From: Arthrobacter wenxiniae
GTDB lineage: Bacteria; Actinomycetota; Actinomycetes; Actinomycetales; Micrococcaceae
Direction of reading: 5' to 3'
Length of the DNA stretch: 64,000 bases
NCBI RefSeq assembly: GCF_013376105.1
Contig: NZ_JAAMFM010000005.1
Coordinates: 1 to 64,000, forward strand
Shown here: positions 7,797 to 16,649 of the stretch, in pieces
Numbering within the stretch: position 1 is the stretch's first letter
How the letters are laid out: each line of letters opens with the position of its first letter
Made by a program: the position numbers and the translations under genes
Notes under the pieces: generated by a model
Seen by the model: only the letters and a program-made list of their open reading frames with translations
The model's database searches: none
Told to the model about the DNA's origin: nothing

Positions 7797-9479
7797 ATGC
7801 GCCCTTCCACCCTCCCCGCCGTCCTCCCGCAGGAGCTCGCCGCCGACCCCAACTGGTGGCGGCAGGCAGCGGTCTACCAGATCTACCCCCGCAGCTTTTA
7901 CGACGCCAACGGCGACGGCCTCGGCGACCTCGCCGGCATCACGGCGAAGGTCGGCTACCTGAAGGACCTGGGCGTTGACGCCGTGTGGCTGAGCCCGTTC
8001 TACCCGTCCGAGCTGGCCGACGGCGGCTACGACGTTGCCGACTACCGCAACGTCGACCCGCGCCTGGGCACCCTGGCCGACTTTGACGCGATGACCGCCG
8101 CCCTTCACGGGGCCGGCCTGAAGCTGATCGCCGACATCGTGCCCAACCACTCCTCGGACCGGCACGAATGGTTCCAGGATGCCCTCGCGGCCGGAAAGGG
8201 CTCCCCCGCCCGCGCACGCTACATCTTCCGTGACGGCCTGGGCAGCACCGGCGAGGTCCCGCCGTCGGACTGGGTCTCCGTCTTTGGCGGGCCGGCCTGG
8301 ACGCGCGTGCCGGACGGCCAGTGGTACCTGCACCTCTTCGCCCCCGAACAGCCCGACTTCAACTGGGACAACCGCGAGGTGCGCGACGACTTCCTGGCCA
8401 CCTTGAAGTTCTGGTCGGACCGCGGCGTGGACGGCTTCCGCATCGATGTGGCGCACGCGCTCATGAAGGACCTGAGCGAGCCGCTCCCGTCCCAGGCGGC
8501 CATTGATGCGCTGGAGACGCTGCACAACGGCTCGCACCCGTTCTGGGACCGCGACGAAGTCCATGAAATCTATGCCGAGTGGCGCTCCCTGTTCAACCTG
8601 TACGACCCCCCGCGCACCGCCGTTGCCGAGGCTTGGGTGGACCAGAGCCGGCGCGCCCGGTACGCCACCACGGCAGGCCTGGGCCAGGCGTTCAACTTCG
8701 ACCTGCTGCAGGCCGATTTCGATGCGGGGCAGTTTGCCGCGATCGTCTCGAAGAACCTCGCCGAGGCCGAGGCCACGGGCGCGTCCTCCACCTGGGTCTT
8801 CTCCAACCACGACGTCGTCCGGCACGCCACCCGCTACGGCCTGGCCCCGCTGGACGCGCCCGGCCAGGACGCGCCCGGCCAGGACGGCAAGGCGTGGCTG
8901 CTGGCTGGAGGGCCGGAATCCGGGCTGGACCGCTGGCGGGGACTGCGCCGGGCCCGTGCGGCCACCCTGTTCATGCTGGCGCTGCCCGGCTCCGCCTACC
9001 TGTACCAGGGCGAGGAACTGGGCCTGCACGAGGTAGCCGAGATTGCCGATTCCGCCCGCCAGGACCCAACGTTCTTCCGCAATGCCGGCGTTGAGGTGGG
9101 CCGCGACGGCTGCCGCGTGCCGCTGCCCTGGACGCCTGCGGGAAACTCCTTTGGCTTTGGCGACGGCCCCGCGCACCTGCCGCAGCCGGGATGGTTTGCC
9201 GACGTTGCCGTCTCCGTCCAGGACGCTGACCCGGCCTCCACGCTGGCCCTCTACCGCAGGGCCCTCGAATTGCGCCGCTCCCTTCAGACGGATGAAACGC
9301 TCGAGTGGGTGTCCAACGGCAGGGCCGAGCTGCTGCACTTCGTGCGCCCCGGCGGCTGGCAGGTCGTCACGAATTTCGGCGGCACCGCGGTGGAACTGCC
9401 CGAAGGGACGGTGGTGCTCAGCAGCGTCCCGCTCGACAATGGGCTGCTCCCGGCAGAGGCCACGGCCTGGCTCGCCTAG
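7797..9479 (+). CDS. GH13 alpha-glucosidase (oligo-1,6-glucosidase type)
   Basis: A 560-residue cytoplasmic glycoside hydrolase with no signal peptide. The family start YQIYPRSFYDANGDGLGDL is at 27-45. Catalytic residues are visible as D217 (DGFRID), E278 (VAEAW) and D339 (FSNHD). The C-terminal beta domain is present and the length fits the family. It releases glucose from short alpha-glucans or disaccharides such as maltose, isomaltose or trehalose-like sugars; substrate cannot be fixed from sequence. A short duplication (DAPGQ twice) lies near residue 355. It stands alone downstream of the operator and ends before a strong hairpin. No sugar transporter is adjacent. Confidence 0.92.
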   Translation: MRPSTLPAVLPQELAADPNWWRQAAVYQIYPRSFYDANGDGLGDLAGITAKVGYLKDLGVDAVWLSPFYPSELADGGYDVADYRNVDPRLGTLADFDAMTAALHGAGLKLIADIVPNHSSDRHEWFQDALAAGKGSPARARYIFRDGLGSTGEVPPSDWVSVFGGPAWTRVPDGQWYLHLFAPEQPDFNWDNREVRDDFLATLKFWSDRGVDGFRIDVAHALMKDLSEPLPSQAAIDALETLHNGSHPFWDRDEVHEIYAEWRSLFNLYDPPRTAVAEAWVDQSRRARYATTAGLGQAFNFDLLQADFDAGQFAAIVSKNLAEAEATGASSTWVFSNHDVVRHATRYGLAPLDAPGQDAPGQDGKAWLLAGGPESGLDRWRGLRRARAATLFMLALPGSAYLYQGEELGLHEVAEIADSARQDPTFFRNAGVEVGRDGCRVPLPWTPAGNSFGFGDGPAHLPQPGWFADVAVSVQDADPASTLALYRRALELRRSLQTDETLEWVSNGRAELLHFVRPGGWQVVTNFGGTAVELPEGTVVLSSVPLDNGLLPAEATAWLA

Positions 9480-9523
9480 GTTGCCGTGGGCCGACCGCCG
9501 GCCGAAGTCCGGCCCCGGTCACG

Positions 9524-9572
9524 CAGGCAGCGGGAGGGGGTGCCCTCACGGTGCACCCCCTCCCGCTGCCTG
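9524..9572. terminator. Strong hairpin terminator after the alpha-glucosidase
   Basis: A 20-bp perfect inverted repeat (CAGGCAGCGGGAGGGGGTGC and its complement) with a 9-nt loop, 45 bp after the stop codon. There is no clear T-run. It lies between two convergent genes and could serve both. Confidence 0.75.
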
Positions 9573-9596
9573 CCCTACTCCCGTCAGGCCGGGGAC

Positions 9597-9833
9597 TCAG
9601 CTTTCGGGCACCCAGGATGCGGCGGGCGCCCCGGCCCCCGTCAGGGAGTCACAGCGGACAAATTGGGCGCCGATCCTGGTCAACGCGCAGTGGTGGATCG
9701 CGGTGACTTGGACGGTTCCCTGCAGCGTTCCCGTGTCCTGCCGGGCAACGGCCGGCGCTGGTATGGCAATGGCCAAAATGAGGGCGGCGGCGGATAGGCC
9801 CGCCCATCTGGCCGCGCAATGTGGAGAATACAT
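9597..9833 (-). CDS. Small secreted protein of unknown function
   Basis: A 78-residue protein. Residues 1-31 look like a Sec signal peptide: short basic start, hydrophobic AALILAIAIPAPA, and likely cleavage after AVA or VAR. The mature part of about 48 residues has two cysteines (HHCALTRIG and VRCDSL) that could form a disulfide. A good ribosome-binding site (AAGGAAGGG) precedes the ATG at 9833. I do not recognise the family. It is monocistronic and convergent with the alpha-glucosidase. Confidence 0.7.
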   Translation of the reverse strand: MYSPHCAARWAGLSAAALILAIAIPAPAVARQDTGTLQGTVQVTAIHHCALTRIGAQFVRCDSLTGAGAPAASWVPES

Positions 9834-9977
9834 GTTCCTGCCCTTCCTTGGAGATGGATTGATGGCTCCACACTCCTCCGGAACACCCCGCGCGGCATCC
9901 GGATCGACCCCTTAGAAATTCGCATGGAGCCCTGATGTTTCCGGCCCACCCGTGCCTGACGGTGCGAAACTTGTAGG

Positions 9978-12896
9978 GTGGTCGGGAACGCGGGCGCCGA
10001 TGGCGCGGACATCGTGGGGCGGACGGCAGAACTGGGTGCTCTGCGTGCGTTTCTGGCTGGCGCCGCCGCGGGCACGGCCGGGACACTCGTGGTGTGCGGG
10101 GACGCCGGCGTCGGAAAAACCGCCCTGGTGCAGCAGGCATGTAAATCCCCCTCATTCAACGGCTGGACCTTTGCCGGCGCCTGCCTGCCCTTGACGTCCA
10201 TGACCGTCCCCTTTCTGGCGCTGCGAACGGCGTTCCGCGACGCCCCCCGGTTCGAGGGCGATGGGCGCCCGTCGCTGCCAAAGGCCGGCGAGCCACCACA
10301 CGACGTGCCCGTCGCGATCGACGCGTGGCTTGATGTGCTCTGCCAGCGCCGGCCCGTGTCGCTCGTCATTGACGACCTGCAATGGGCGGACCAAAGCACC
10401 TTGGACGTGCTGATGTACCTGATTGCCGGTCCGGCCAACAGGCGCCTGGCCGTCATCGCCACCCTGCGAACCGGCGAAATTGGCGAGGACCATCCGCTGC
10501 AGCGCTGGCTCGCCGACGTCCGGCGCCTGCCCCGCATTGACTGGCTGGGGTTGGGACCCCTTGACCGCCTGGACACCGAAGCGCAGCTGGCACTCCTCCT
10601 GGGCGTTCCCGCGCACCAATCCCTGCTTCAGGAAGTCTTCTCCCACACGGCCGGAAACGCCTACCTCAACCGGCTGGTCGTCGCAGGCCTGGCACCGGCG
10701 GCACGCCATTTGCCGCCCGAACTGCCCGCAGACCTCAAGGCTGCCGTCCTGCGCTCGTGGCACAGCCTGTCCGCCGGGGCCCGCCGGCTCACGCAGCTTA
10801 TGGCCGTTGGTGGCAGGCCGGTGCAAGCGGAGGACCTCGCCGCCGTGGCCCGGGCAGACACCCTGTCCGACCCCCTGTCCGACCCCCTGCCGGCATTGCT
10901 GCACGAGGCCGCCGATGCCGGCATTGTCGAGTGCAGCACGGACGGAGCGTACTGGTGGTTTCACCATCCGTTGATCGCCGAGGTCCTTGAACAAGGGGCC
11001 GACGCCGGGGAGCGCATGCGTTGGCATGCGGCATTTGCCGTCCGCGAGGAGAGCCGGCTGGCCGATCATGAACCGCCTGATTTTGAATCGCTGGCTGCAC
11101 TGGCGGACCACCACTACACCGCCGGCCACAGCGCCGACGCCTACCGGTGGGCCCTGCGTGCCTCCGCCGCCGCGGGGCAGGCGGGCGGTGCGGCCGAAAT
11201 GCTGCGCTTGCTGCGCCGCGCGGTGGACCTTCACGGCGTCCTGCCGGATGCGGCGGAGAGCCGGGAAGAGCTGCGGTCCAGGCTGCGGACCGCCGCGGAA
11301 CAGAGCGGCGCCCAGGACGAGGAACTGGAAGCGGTGGAGGCACTGCTGGCGGGAATTGACAGCGGAGACCGGCCGCTCGACGCCGCCGAACTGTTGGTGC
11401 GCCGGACGCTGCTTCGCTTTTCCACGGGGCGGGAATTCCTCTCCAGCCACCAGCTGCACCTTGCTGTCCGGCTGGCCGGCACGGCACCCGACAGCTGGCA
11501 GTATGCCTATGCCCTGGCCGAATTTGCCCACGTCGGGCTGTGGAGGGGCGATCCCCAGGCGGAGGCACGCGCCGCAAAGGCACTCGCGGTTGCCTGGCAG
11601 GCAGGCAACCCCCGGGCCCTCTCCTACGCCCTGACCGCCAATTCCATGGCGGCGCTCATCGGCGGGCGTACCGCGGAGGCCCGCGTCCTGGCCGCGGAGG
11701 CGGCAGTCCCCGCGGTCCAGGCCCGGGATTTCTGGGCCCTGCTCCACGCCACCGTCTGGCAGGCCAACGCCACCGAGGCGTGGACCAGCCAGGCCTTCGC
11801 CGATCTGATGCGCGCCGGCAGGGAGCACCTGGCCGCGCTCGGGGCCCCGCATTCCTACATGTCAAAAATGGCCGCGGACGAGGCAAGCAGCTACCTGGCC
11901 ATCGGCCGCTGGCAGGAATGCGCGCGGGCGCTTCGCGTGGCGCTGGGCTCGGACCCCGGAGCCATGGGCGACGTCGCCGCCCGGCTCACGGCCGCCCGGC
12001 TCGCGGCCTGGCAGGGGGGGCAGGACGAGGCCTCGTCGCACCTCGCCCGCGCCGAGGAACTCTTCGCCCACAAGTCCGGGTACAACAACCTCAGCTTCGA
12101 CGCCGTCCGCGCCGAGGTACTGCTCGCGGCGGCCGATCCGCAGGCGGCCTACGCCGCGGCCACGGCAGGGGTCAACAAGGAGGGGCAGCACCCGACCATG
12201 TGCGAATGGCTCCTGCCCCTGGCCGCCAGGGCGCTGGCGGACCTTATCCAGGAGGCCACGGACGACGGCCGGCCGCCCGGCGGACTGCTCGCGCTCATGG
12301 ATGGGCTGGTGGGCCGGTTCCCCTCCGTGCTGCGGGAAACCGGTACGGGCACCGAGCTGTACGAGGTGCAGATCGCGGCCTTTGACATGCTGTATTTGGC
12401 CGAGGTGGGCCGCGCCCGCAGGAAAGCGGGCATTGCCACTGACTGGATCCGCTCGGCCGACGCCTGCCAGGCGGCATCCCTTCGCTGGGAAGAGGTCTAT
12501 TCGTGCTGGCGGGCCGCGGAGTCCCTCCTGCTGCATGGCCACTCCCAGCGCGGGCTGGCCACCACCGTCCTGCGCCGGGGGCTCACGCTCGCTGAGGAAC
12601 TCCAGGCGGCGCCAATCCGGAAACTCCTGCGCAATCTGGCCGCGGGCGCCCGGATCGCCGTCGACCGTCCCGTTGCCGGCGACCCGGCCCCGGGCGATGC
12701 TGCGCCGCCGGGGCTCACGCAGCGTGAGCGCGAGATCCTCGCATTCGTCGTGGCCGGACGCACCTACGCGGAAATTGCCGAAGCCCTGGTGATCAGCGAA
12801 AAAACCGTCAGTTCGCACATCTCGAACCTGCTGCGAAAGACGGGCGCCGCCAACCGCCTGGACCTGGCCCGGCTCGCGCGCCGCGCCGCCCGCTGA
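9978..12896 (+). CDS. Large ATP-binding LuxR-family (LAL) transcriptional regulator
   Basis: A 972-residue STAND-type regulator. Walker A is at 41-48 (GDAGVGKT). A Walker B-like LVIDDLQWADQ is near 133. A long helical, TPR-like middle follows, and a C-terminal LuxR helix-turn-helix lies near 912-968 (LTQREREILAFVVAGRTYAE, then SEKTVSSHISNLLRKTG). Such proteins activate transcription after binding an inducer and ATP. The start is a GTG at 9978 with a weak GTAGGG upstream. A small duplication (LSDP twice) lies near residue 295. No target operon is evident beside it, so the regulon is unknown. Confidence 0.92.
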   Translation: MVGNAGADGADIVGRTAELGALRAFLAGAAAGTAGTLVVCGDAGVGKTALVQQACKSPSFNGWTFAGACLPLTSMTVPFLALRTAFRDAPRFEGDGRPSLPKAGEPPHDVPVAIDAWLDVLCQRRPVSLVIDDLQWADQSTLDVLMYLIAGPANRRLAVIATLRTGEIGEDHPLQRWLADVRRLPRIDWLGLGPLDRLDTEAQLALLLGVPAHQSLLQEVFSHTAGNAYLNRLVVAGLAPAARHLPPELPADLKAAVLRSWHSLSAGARRLTQLMAVGGRPVQAEDLAAVARADTLSDPLSDPLPALLHEAADAGIVECSTDGAYWWFHHPLIAEVLEQGADAGERMRWHAAFAVREESRLADHEPPDFESLAALADHHYTAGHSADAYRWALRASAAAGQAGGAAEMLRLLRRAVDLHGVLPDAAESREELRSRLRTAAEQSGAQDEELEAVEALLAGIDSGDRPLDAAELLVRRTLLRFSTGREFLSSHQLHLAVRLAGTAPDSWQYAYALAEFAHVGLWRGDPQAEARAAKALAVAWQAGNPRALSYALTANSMAALIGGRTAEARVLAAEAAVPAVQARDFWALLHATVWQANATEAWTSQAFADLMRAGREHLAALGAPHSYMSKMAADEASSYLAIGRWQECARALRVALGSDPGAMGDVAARLTAARLAAWQGGQDEASSHLARAEELFAHKSGYNNLSFDAVRAEVLLAAADPQAAYAAATAGVNKEGQHPTMCEWLLPLAARALADLIQEATDDGRPPGGLLALMDGLVGRFPSVLRETGTGTELYEVQIAAFDMLYLAEVGRARRKAGIATDWIRSADACQAASLRWEEVYSCWRAAESLLLHGHSQRGLATTVLRRGLTLAEELQAAPIRKLLRNLAAGARIAVDRPVAGDPAPGDAAPPGLTQREREILAFVVAGRTYAEIAEALVISEKTVSSHISNLLRKTGAANRLDLARLARRAAR

Positions 12897-13014
12897 ACCG
12901 CAGGCCGCCGTCACCCGCACGCCGGCACCCACGCCGGCCCCCGCACGCCGCACGGCTGGATCGCAGCCCACGGCGGGATCCCAGCCAGCGGCGGGGCTCA
13001 GCTCCGCTGCGCAG

Positions 13015-13887
13015 TCATTGCCGGAGCGCGGGGAAGAAGTCCGCGACGGCTTCCACCGCGCTGAGGTCCTGCGTGGTCCGGCCCAGGACAAAAATGGCAC
13101 GCTTCCGCCGGTTGGGCACCACATGCCCGCCGCCCACCACGGTGTACAGGGTCACGGGTAGGCGGCCTTCCTGGGTGTAACGGCGGGCCCGGACCGAGGT
13201 CCGCCCGCTCTCGGGCCGGTGCGGCAACACCGTTTCCACTGGCGCGTCGGTGATGCCGTTGCGGTGCGCGAAATACCGTGCCGTCTCCGGCGCCGACGGT
13301 CCCGGGTTGCGGGCCCACCGGCCCCACAATCTGCCCTCGCCGCGGTAGGGCACCACCCGGTCGCGGGTTCCGTGGATGAGCAGCACGGGCAGCGGCAGGT
13401 GTTTGTCCGCAAAGGCCAGGCCGCCGGGGCGGGGCAGGGTGGCACTGACTATTGCCGCGCCGTCGAGCTTGTCAGGGATCTCATGGATCAGGCGGATCAC
13501 CATTTGGCCGCCATTGGAGTAGCCGGCCGCAATCACCGGGATGGGTCCGTACAGCGCGTGAAAGTGGTCCGCGAGGGCCGTCAGGAAGGCGACGTCGTCC
13601 ACCGTGTTGGCGTCCCTGGCGGCGTGGTTCCAGGCCTTTTTCAGCCCGTCCGGGTAGACCACGGCCACCTTTCCGCCCGCCGCAAGCGTGTCAAAGCTTT
13701 GCCCGCTGAACGCACGGACCTGCATCCCGCTCTGGCTCGATCCGTGCAGCACCAGCAGCACGGCCGACGGCGCCGCCGCCTCGGCGCCAGCCGCCGTTGC
13801 CGTCCAAAACGTGCGCGTGTGCCCGTCCACCGCGATGGTCTGGCTGCTGATCCGGGTGCCCGGCCGGGCCCGCGTTCGGGAACTCAT
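13015..13887 (-). CDS. Alpha/beta-hydrolase esterase (PHB-depolymerase/LpqC type)
   Basis: A 290-residue alpha/beta hydrolase of the polyhydroxybutyrate depolymerase / feruloyl esterase group. Visible motifs are LLVLHGSSQSG (oxyanion region), the nucleophile elbow GYSNGG with Ser124, HGTRDRVVPY carrying the likely catalytic Asp, and GGGHVVP carrying the His. No signal peptide is seen, so it is probably cytoplasmic. The physiological ester is unknown. The SGNH hydrolase gene ends 6 bp upstream, so the two are probably co-transcribed. It converges on the LAL regulator; 12897-13014 shows only GC-rich imperfect repeats. Confidence 0.85.
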   Translation of the reverse strand: MSSRTRARPGTRISSQTIAVDGHTRTFWTATAAGAEAAAPSAVLLVLHGSSQSGMQVRAFSGQSFDTLAAGGKVAVVYPDGLKKAWNHAARDANTVDDVAFLTALADHFHALYGPIPVIAAGYSNGGQMVIRLIHEIPDKLDGAAIVSATLPRPGGLAFADKHLPLPVLLIHGTRDRVVPYRGEGRLWGRWARNPGPSAPETARYFAHRNGITDAPVETVLPHRPESGRTSVRARRYTQEGRLPVTLYTVVGGGHVVPNRRKRAIFVLGRTTQDLSAVEAVADFFPALRQ

Positions 13888-13893
13888 TGCTGC

Positions 13894-14700
13894 CTACTTC
13901 GACGTTGGAGTGGGCGCCGGCATGGCGGGAACTTCTTCGCTGATGAGCTTCTCCAGCTGCGCCTGCAGGTAGCGCTGGCCCGCCGCCGACGGGTGGTCGC
14001 CGTCCGGCCCGACCAGTTCGGCCGCCTGGCCGATGAACCAGCCCTGCGCGATCGGGTCTACAAACAGGGCACCGGCGCGGGAGGCGGCCTGCTTCAGGGC
14101 ATCCCTGACGGCAAGCCGCGCGGCCTCCGGCGAGGTTGTGTACGACGGCGGGCCCACCGCCAGGACGACGGCGTGGGGCGACTTGGCCTTGACCGCGTCA
14201 AACGCTGCCTCCGCCGCGGCACGAATGTCAGCCTTCGAATTTCCCATGTCGTTCTCCGAGCCGAAGAACGCCACGATCTGGGTGTCCGGGGTCACGGCCC
14301 CCTTCACCTGGGAGACAAAGGTTGAATTGTTGTCCCCGACAGTGACATAGCCGCTGCCGTTTTGGGAGACATTGACGACGTCGAAGTTGTCTTCCGGGTT
14401 CAGGGGCGTCGCGTCGATGAGGCTGGGCCACGCGTCCGCGACCGAGCTGCCCATGCCGGTGCTGAAGGAATCGCCAACCACCACCACCTTGTGGGGCTCG
14501 GCCTGTGAGGCCTTGCTCGCGGCGGGGTAGGCGTTGTTGCCTGCGGCCAGGCCCGCGCCCGCGCAACCGGAGAGGGCCAAAACGCCGGCCAGCACCAGTG
14601 CGAGAACAACGGCAGGGTGGCCTGGGCGCCGGACCGTTTCCGCCTTGCCGCCGCCGAAAGCAGGTGACCCCACCGCCAAACCCATATCAGTCATCCTCAC
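13894..14700 (-). CDS. SGNH/GDSL-hydrolase lipoprotein
   Basis: A 268-residue exported esterase/lipase-like protein. A hydrophobic segment ends in the lipobox LALSGC (Cys46), so the protein should be anchored to the outer face of the membrane. The hydrolase domain has VVGDSFS (nucleophile Ser78), GSEND (block III Asn) and DGDHPS (Asp-His dyad). Substrates may be acylated sugars or lipids. Two in-frame ATG codons, at 14700 and 14691, are possible starts. It is the upstream partner of the esterase gene. Confidence 0.88.
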   Translation of the reverse strand: MRMTDMGLAVGSPAFGGGKAETVRRPGHPAVVLALVLAGVLALSGCAGAGLAAGNNAYPAASKASQAEPHKVVVVGDSFSTGMGSSVADAWPSLIDATPLNPEDNFDVVNVSQNGSGYVTVGDNNSTFVSQVKGAVTPDTQIVAFFGSENDMGNSKADIRAAAEAAFDAVKAKSPHAVVLAVGPPSYTTSPEAARLAVRDALKQAASRAGALFVDPIAQGWFIGQAAELVGPDGDHPSAAGQRYLQAQLEKLISEEVPAMPAPTPTSK

Positions 14701-14895
14701 TTCGAATCCATGCGGACCGAGCCATGCACGGCCGGCTAAAACCCTGTCCGACCGACCGGGCCGGACGGTGCCGCCTCTGCAATTCAGCCGTCGGGTGCCA
14801 GCCTAGGCCCGCCACCTTGGCGTTTCCCGTAGATGTGCCCCTTGCTTGCCGGTTCCCGGCCCGGCCACCCGGATCGTCCCATCCGCGCCGGTTCC

Positions 14896-14947
14896 GCCGC
14901 GCCGGGAGCGTCAACGCGCCCGCCGCGCCGGGAGCGTCAACGCGCCC
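14896..14947. repeat. 26-bp tandem duplication
   Basis: Two adjacent copies of GCCGCGCCGGGAGCGTCAAC-GCGCCC at 14896-14921 and 14922-14947, in the short gap between the lipoprotein promoter side and the cyclase end. The core GGGAGCGTC is the complement of GACGCTCCC found in the repeat cluster near 35258. Confidence 0.8.
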
Positions 14948-14959
14948 GCCCCGCGGCAG

Positions 14960-16039
14960 TCAGTCGACGACGATGCCCTGCCCCTGGCCGCGCTGCAGCA
15001 GCACCGGGGAAATCTCGCCGAAGCCGCGCACGTGTTCCATGGGGAGCCCGGTGAGGATGAAGCGGTCGTCGCCGGCCAGCGCCGTGGCCGTGACGGAGTC
15101 CACCAGCACGGTGCCGGGCTCGGCCAGCGAGGTCAGACGGGCGGCCAGGTTCACGGTGGGGCCGTAAATGTCGCCCAGGCGGGACAGCACGCGCCCCCAC
15201 ACCATGGCCACCCGGGCTTCGGGCAGGAAATCGTCCGCCGCCATGGCCTCGGCCAGCGCGAGCGAGATTTGGGCGCCCGCCACCGGGGTCTCGCAATTGA
15301 ACAGCACTTCGTCGCCAATGGTCTTGACCAGGCGCCCGCCGCCCACGCTGATGATCTCCGCGCAAATGTTTTCAAACCTCTGCACCAGCTTGGCCAGGGT
15401 CTTTTCATTCATGCGCCGCGACAGCGAGGTGTAGCTGACCAGGTCGGCGAAGCCCACGGCGCGGGCCAGGGGCAGCGGGGTGTCGTCCTCGTCGCCTTCG
15501 CGGCCCAGGGCGCTCTCGGCCAGGCCCTCGGCCGCGCGGACGGCCAGCCGCTGAATGCCGGCGTTGAGCTGGCGCCGGTAGGAATACACCAGCAGTTCCT
15601 CGAGCGGCTTGATCAGGTTCGGCAGCTCGGACACCACGGCGCGCCGCGCTTCCGCGTCGCTGACGCCGTGCTCCGCGACCAGGTCCTCAACCAGTGCCTC
15701 AATTTGCCAGACGGCCATCCGGTCGGTCATCTGGCCGATGGACCGGGTCACGGAGATGGCTGTCTCCTCCGTCAGCAGCCCCTCCCGGACCATGGTCACC
15801 ACAATGCTCAGCGCGTCCTGGTCGCGCGGGGTGAAGGCAACGTCGTCGTCCCCCAGGTTGGGGAAGCCCATGGCGCGCCAAATCTTGCGCGCCGAAAGCA
15901 GCGACACCCCGGCTCCGGCGGCGACGTCGCGCCGCTTGAGCGTGCGCTCGCCGCCCAAAAGCTGCGCTTCCAACGCCTTGGTCTGGCTCCGCGAGGCGGG
16001 CGGGAGCAGCGGCACCGGAGGATCAATGGTCTCTTCCAA
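14960..16039 (-). CDS. Class III adenylate cyclase with N-terminal regulatory domain
   Basis: A 359-residue cyclase making cAMP from ATP. Residues 1-180 look like the helical regulatory domain of Rv1264-type mycobacterial cyclases (RRDVAAGAGVSLLSARKIWR), which there senses pH. The catalytic domain starts near 192 with metal ligands D199 (FADLVSYT) and D243 (KTIGDEVLF), purine-specifying K239 and D290, and transition-state N297 and R301 (NLAAR). All catalytic residues are present, so it should be active as a homodimer. The start is a TTG at 16039, 17 bp inside the upstream PH-domain gene, implying coupled translation with it and birA. pH sensing here is inference. Confidence 0.9.
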   Translation of the reverse strand: MEETIDPPVPLLPPASRSQTKALEAQLLGGERTLKRRDVAAGAGVSLLSARKIWRAMGFPNLGDDDVAFTPRDQDALSIVVTMVREGLLTEETAISVTRSIGQMTDRMAVWQIEALVEDLVAEHGVSDAEARRAVVSELPNLIKPLEELLVYSYRRQLNAGIQRLAVRAAEGLAESALGREGDEDDTPLPLARAVGFADLVSYTSLSRRMNEKTLAKLVQRFENICAEIISVGGGRLVKTIGDEVLFNCETPVAGAQISLALAEAMAADDFLPEARVAMVWGRVLSRLGDIYGPTVNLAARLTSLAEPGTVLVDSVTATALAGDDRFILTGLPMEHVRGFGEISPVLLQRGQGQGIVVD

Positions 16040-16649
16040 GCTTGCGCAGCTCCTTTCCAGTCAAGTTGTTTTTCATGCCGTCCACATCGGAGCCAACCCC
16101 ATCAGCGTAGTACGCCGCACCGGGAGCCTGCTGGAAGGACTCCCTGAACAATTGTGTCCAGACGCGGTGTGCGTGGTTCCGGAATTCCGCGACGTGCGGC
16201 ACCTCGTGGACGGTCCGCACGCCGCCCGCCGCCAGGTGGAAGTCCAGGTCCCCCGCACCAACCAGGCGCTGGCGCAGCTTTTGGCGCATGGCCATGCTCT
16301 CCACGCGCGCCAGGTAGAAGTCCTCCTGCTGCCGGCGCAGCCTTCCGCGGCGCACCACCACGCGCTGGTCGGTCAGCACATAGGTGGTGTTGGCCCAGCG
16401 GACCACGCGGCGCAGCGGATACGTCACCAGCAGCAGCCCCACCGCCGTCAGCAGCAGGACAATGGCCGGCTGCCGCAGCTCCGCCGCCTGCGGCGCCCAG
16501 CCGGCAAACTGCGCCGGCTGCAGCTTGGCCAGCCCTGCGGACGCCGCCATGACCAGCAGCAGCCCCACGGCGACGGGGCAGGCCAGTATCCGCGCATGCG
16601 GGCGGCACACCAGCTGCACCTGCTCCCCGTCCGCCAGCCACCTACGCAT
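16023..16649 (-). CDS. Membrane protein with bacterial PH (bPH2/YdbS-like) domain
   Basis: A 208-residue protein with two membrane segments (about 20-42 and 60-83) followed by a PH-like beta-barrel (TTYVLTDQRVVVRRGRL ... VESMAMRQKLRQRLVGAGDL). The role of this family is not established; many lie next to biotin ligase or carboxylase genes in actinobacteria. The ATG at 16649 overlaps the birA stop by 8 bp, and the gene end overlaps the cyclase start by 17 bp, so birA, this gene and the cyclase form one translationally coupled operon. Confidence 0.85.
   Translation of the reverse strand: MRRWLADGEQVQLVCRPHARILACPVAVGLLLVMAASAGLAKLQPAQFAGWAPQAAELRQPAIVLLLTAVGLLLVTYPLRRVVRWANTTYVLTDQRVVVRRGRLRRQQEDFYLARVESMAMRQKLRQRLVGAGDLDFHLAAGGVRTVHEVPHVAEFRNHAHRVWTQLFRESFQQAPGAAYYADGVGSDVDGMKNNLTGKELRKLGRDH

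Noticed and set aside
12897-13014. Hairpin terminator between the LAL regulator and the esterase
   Set aside because: GC-rich imperfect repeats such as GCCGGC pairs are present, but no stem stands out above background.
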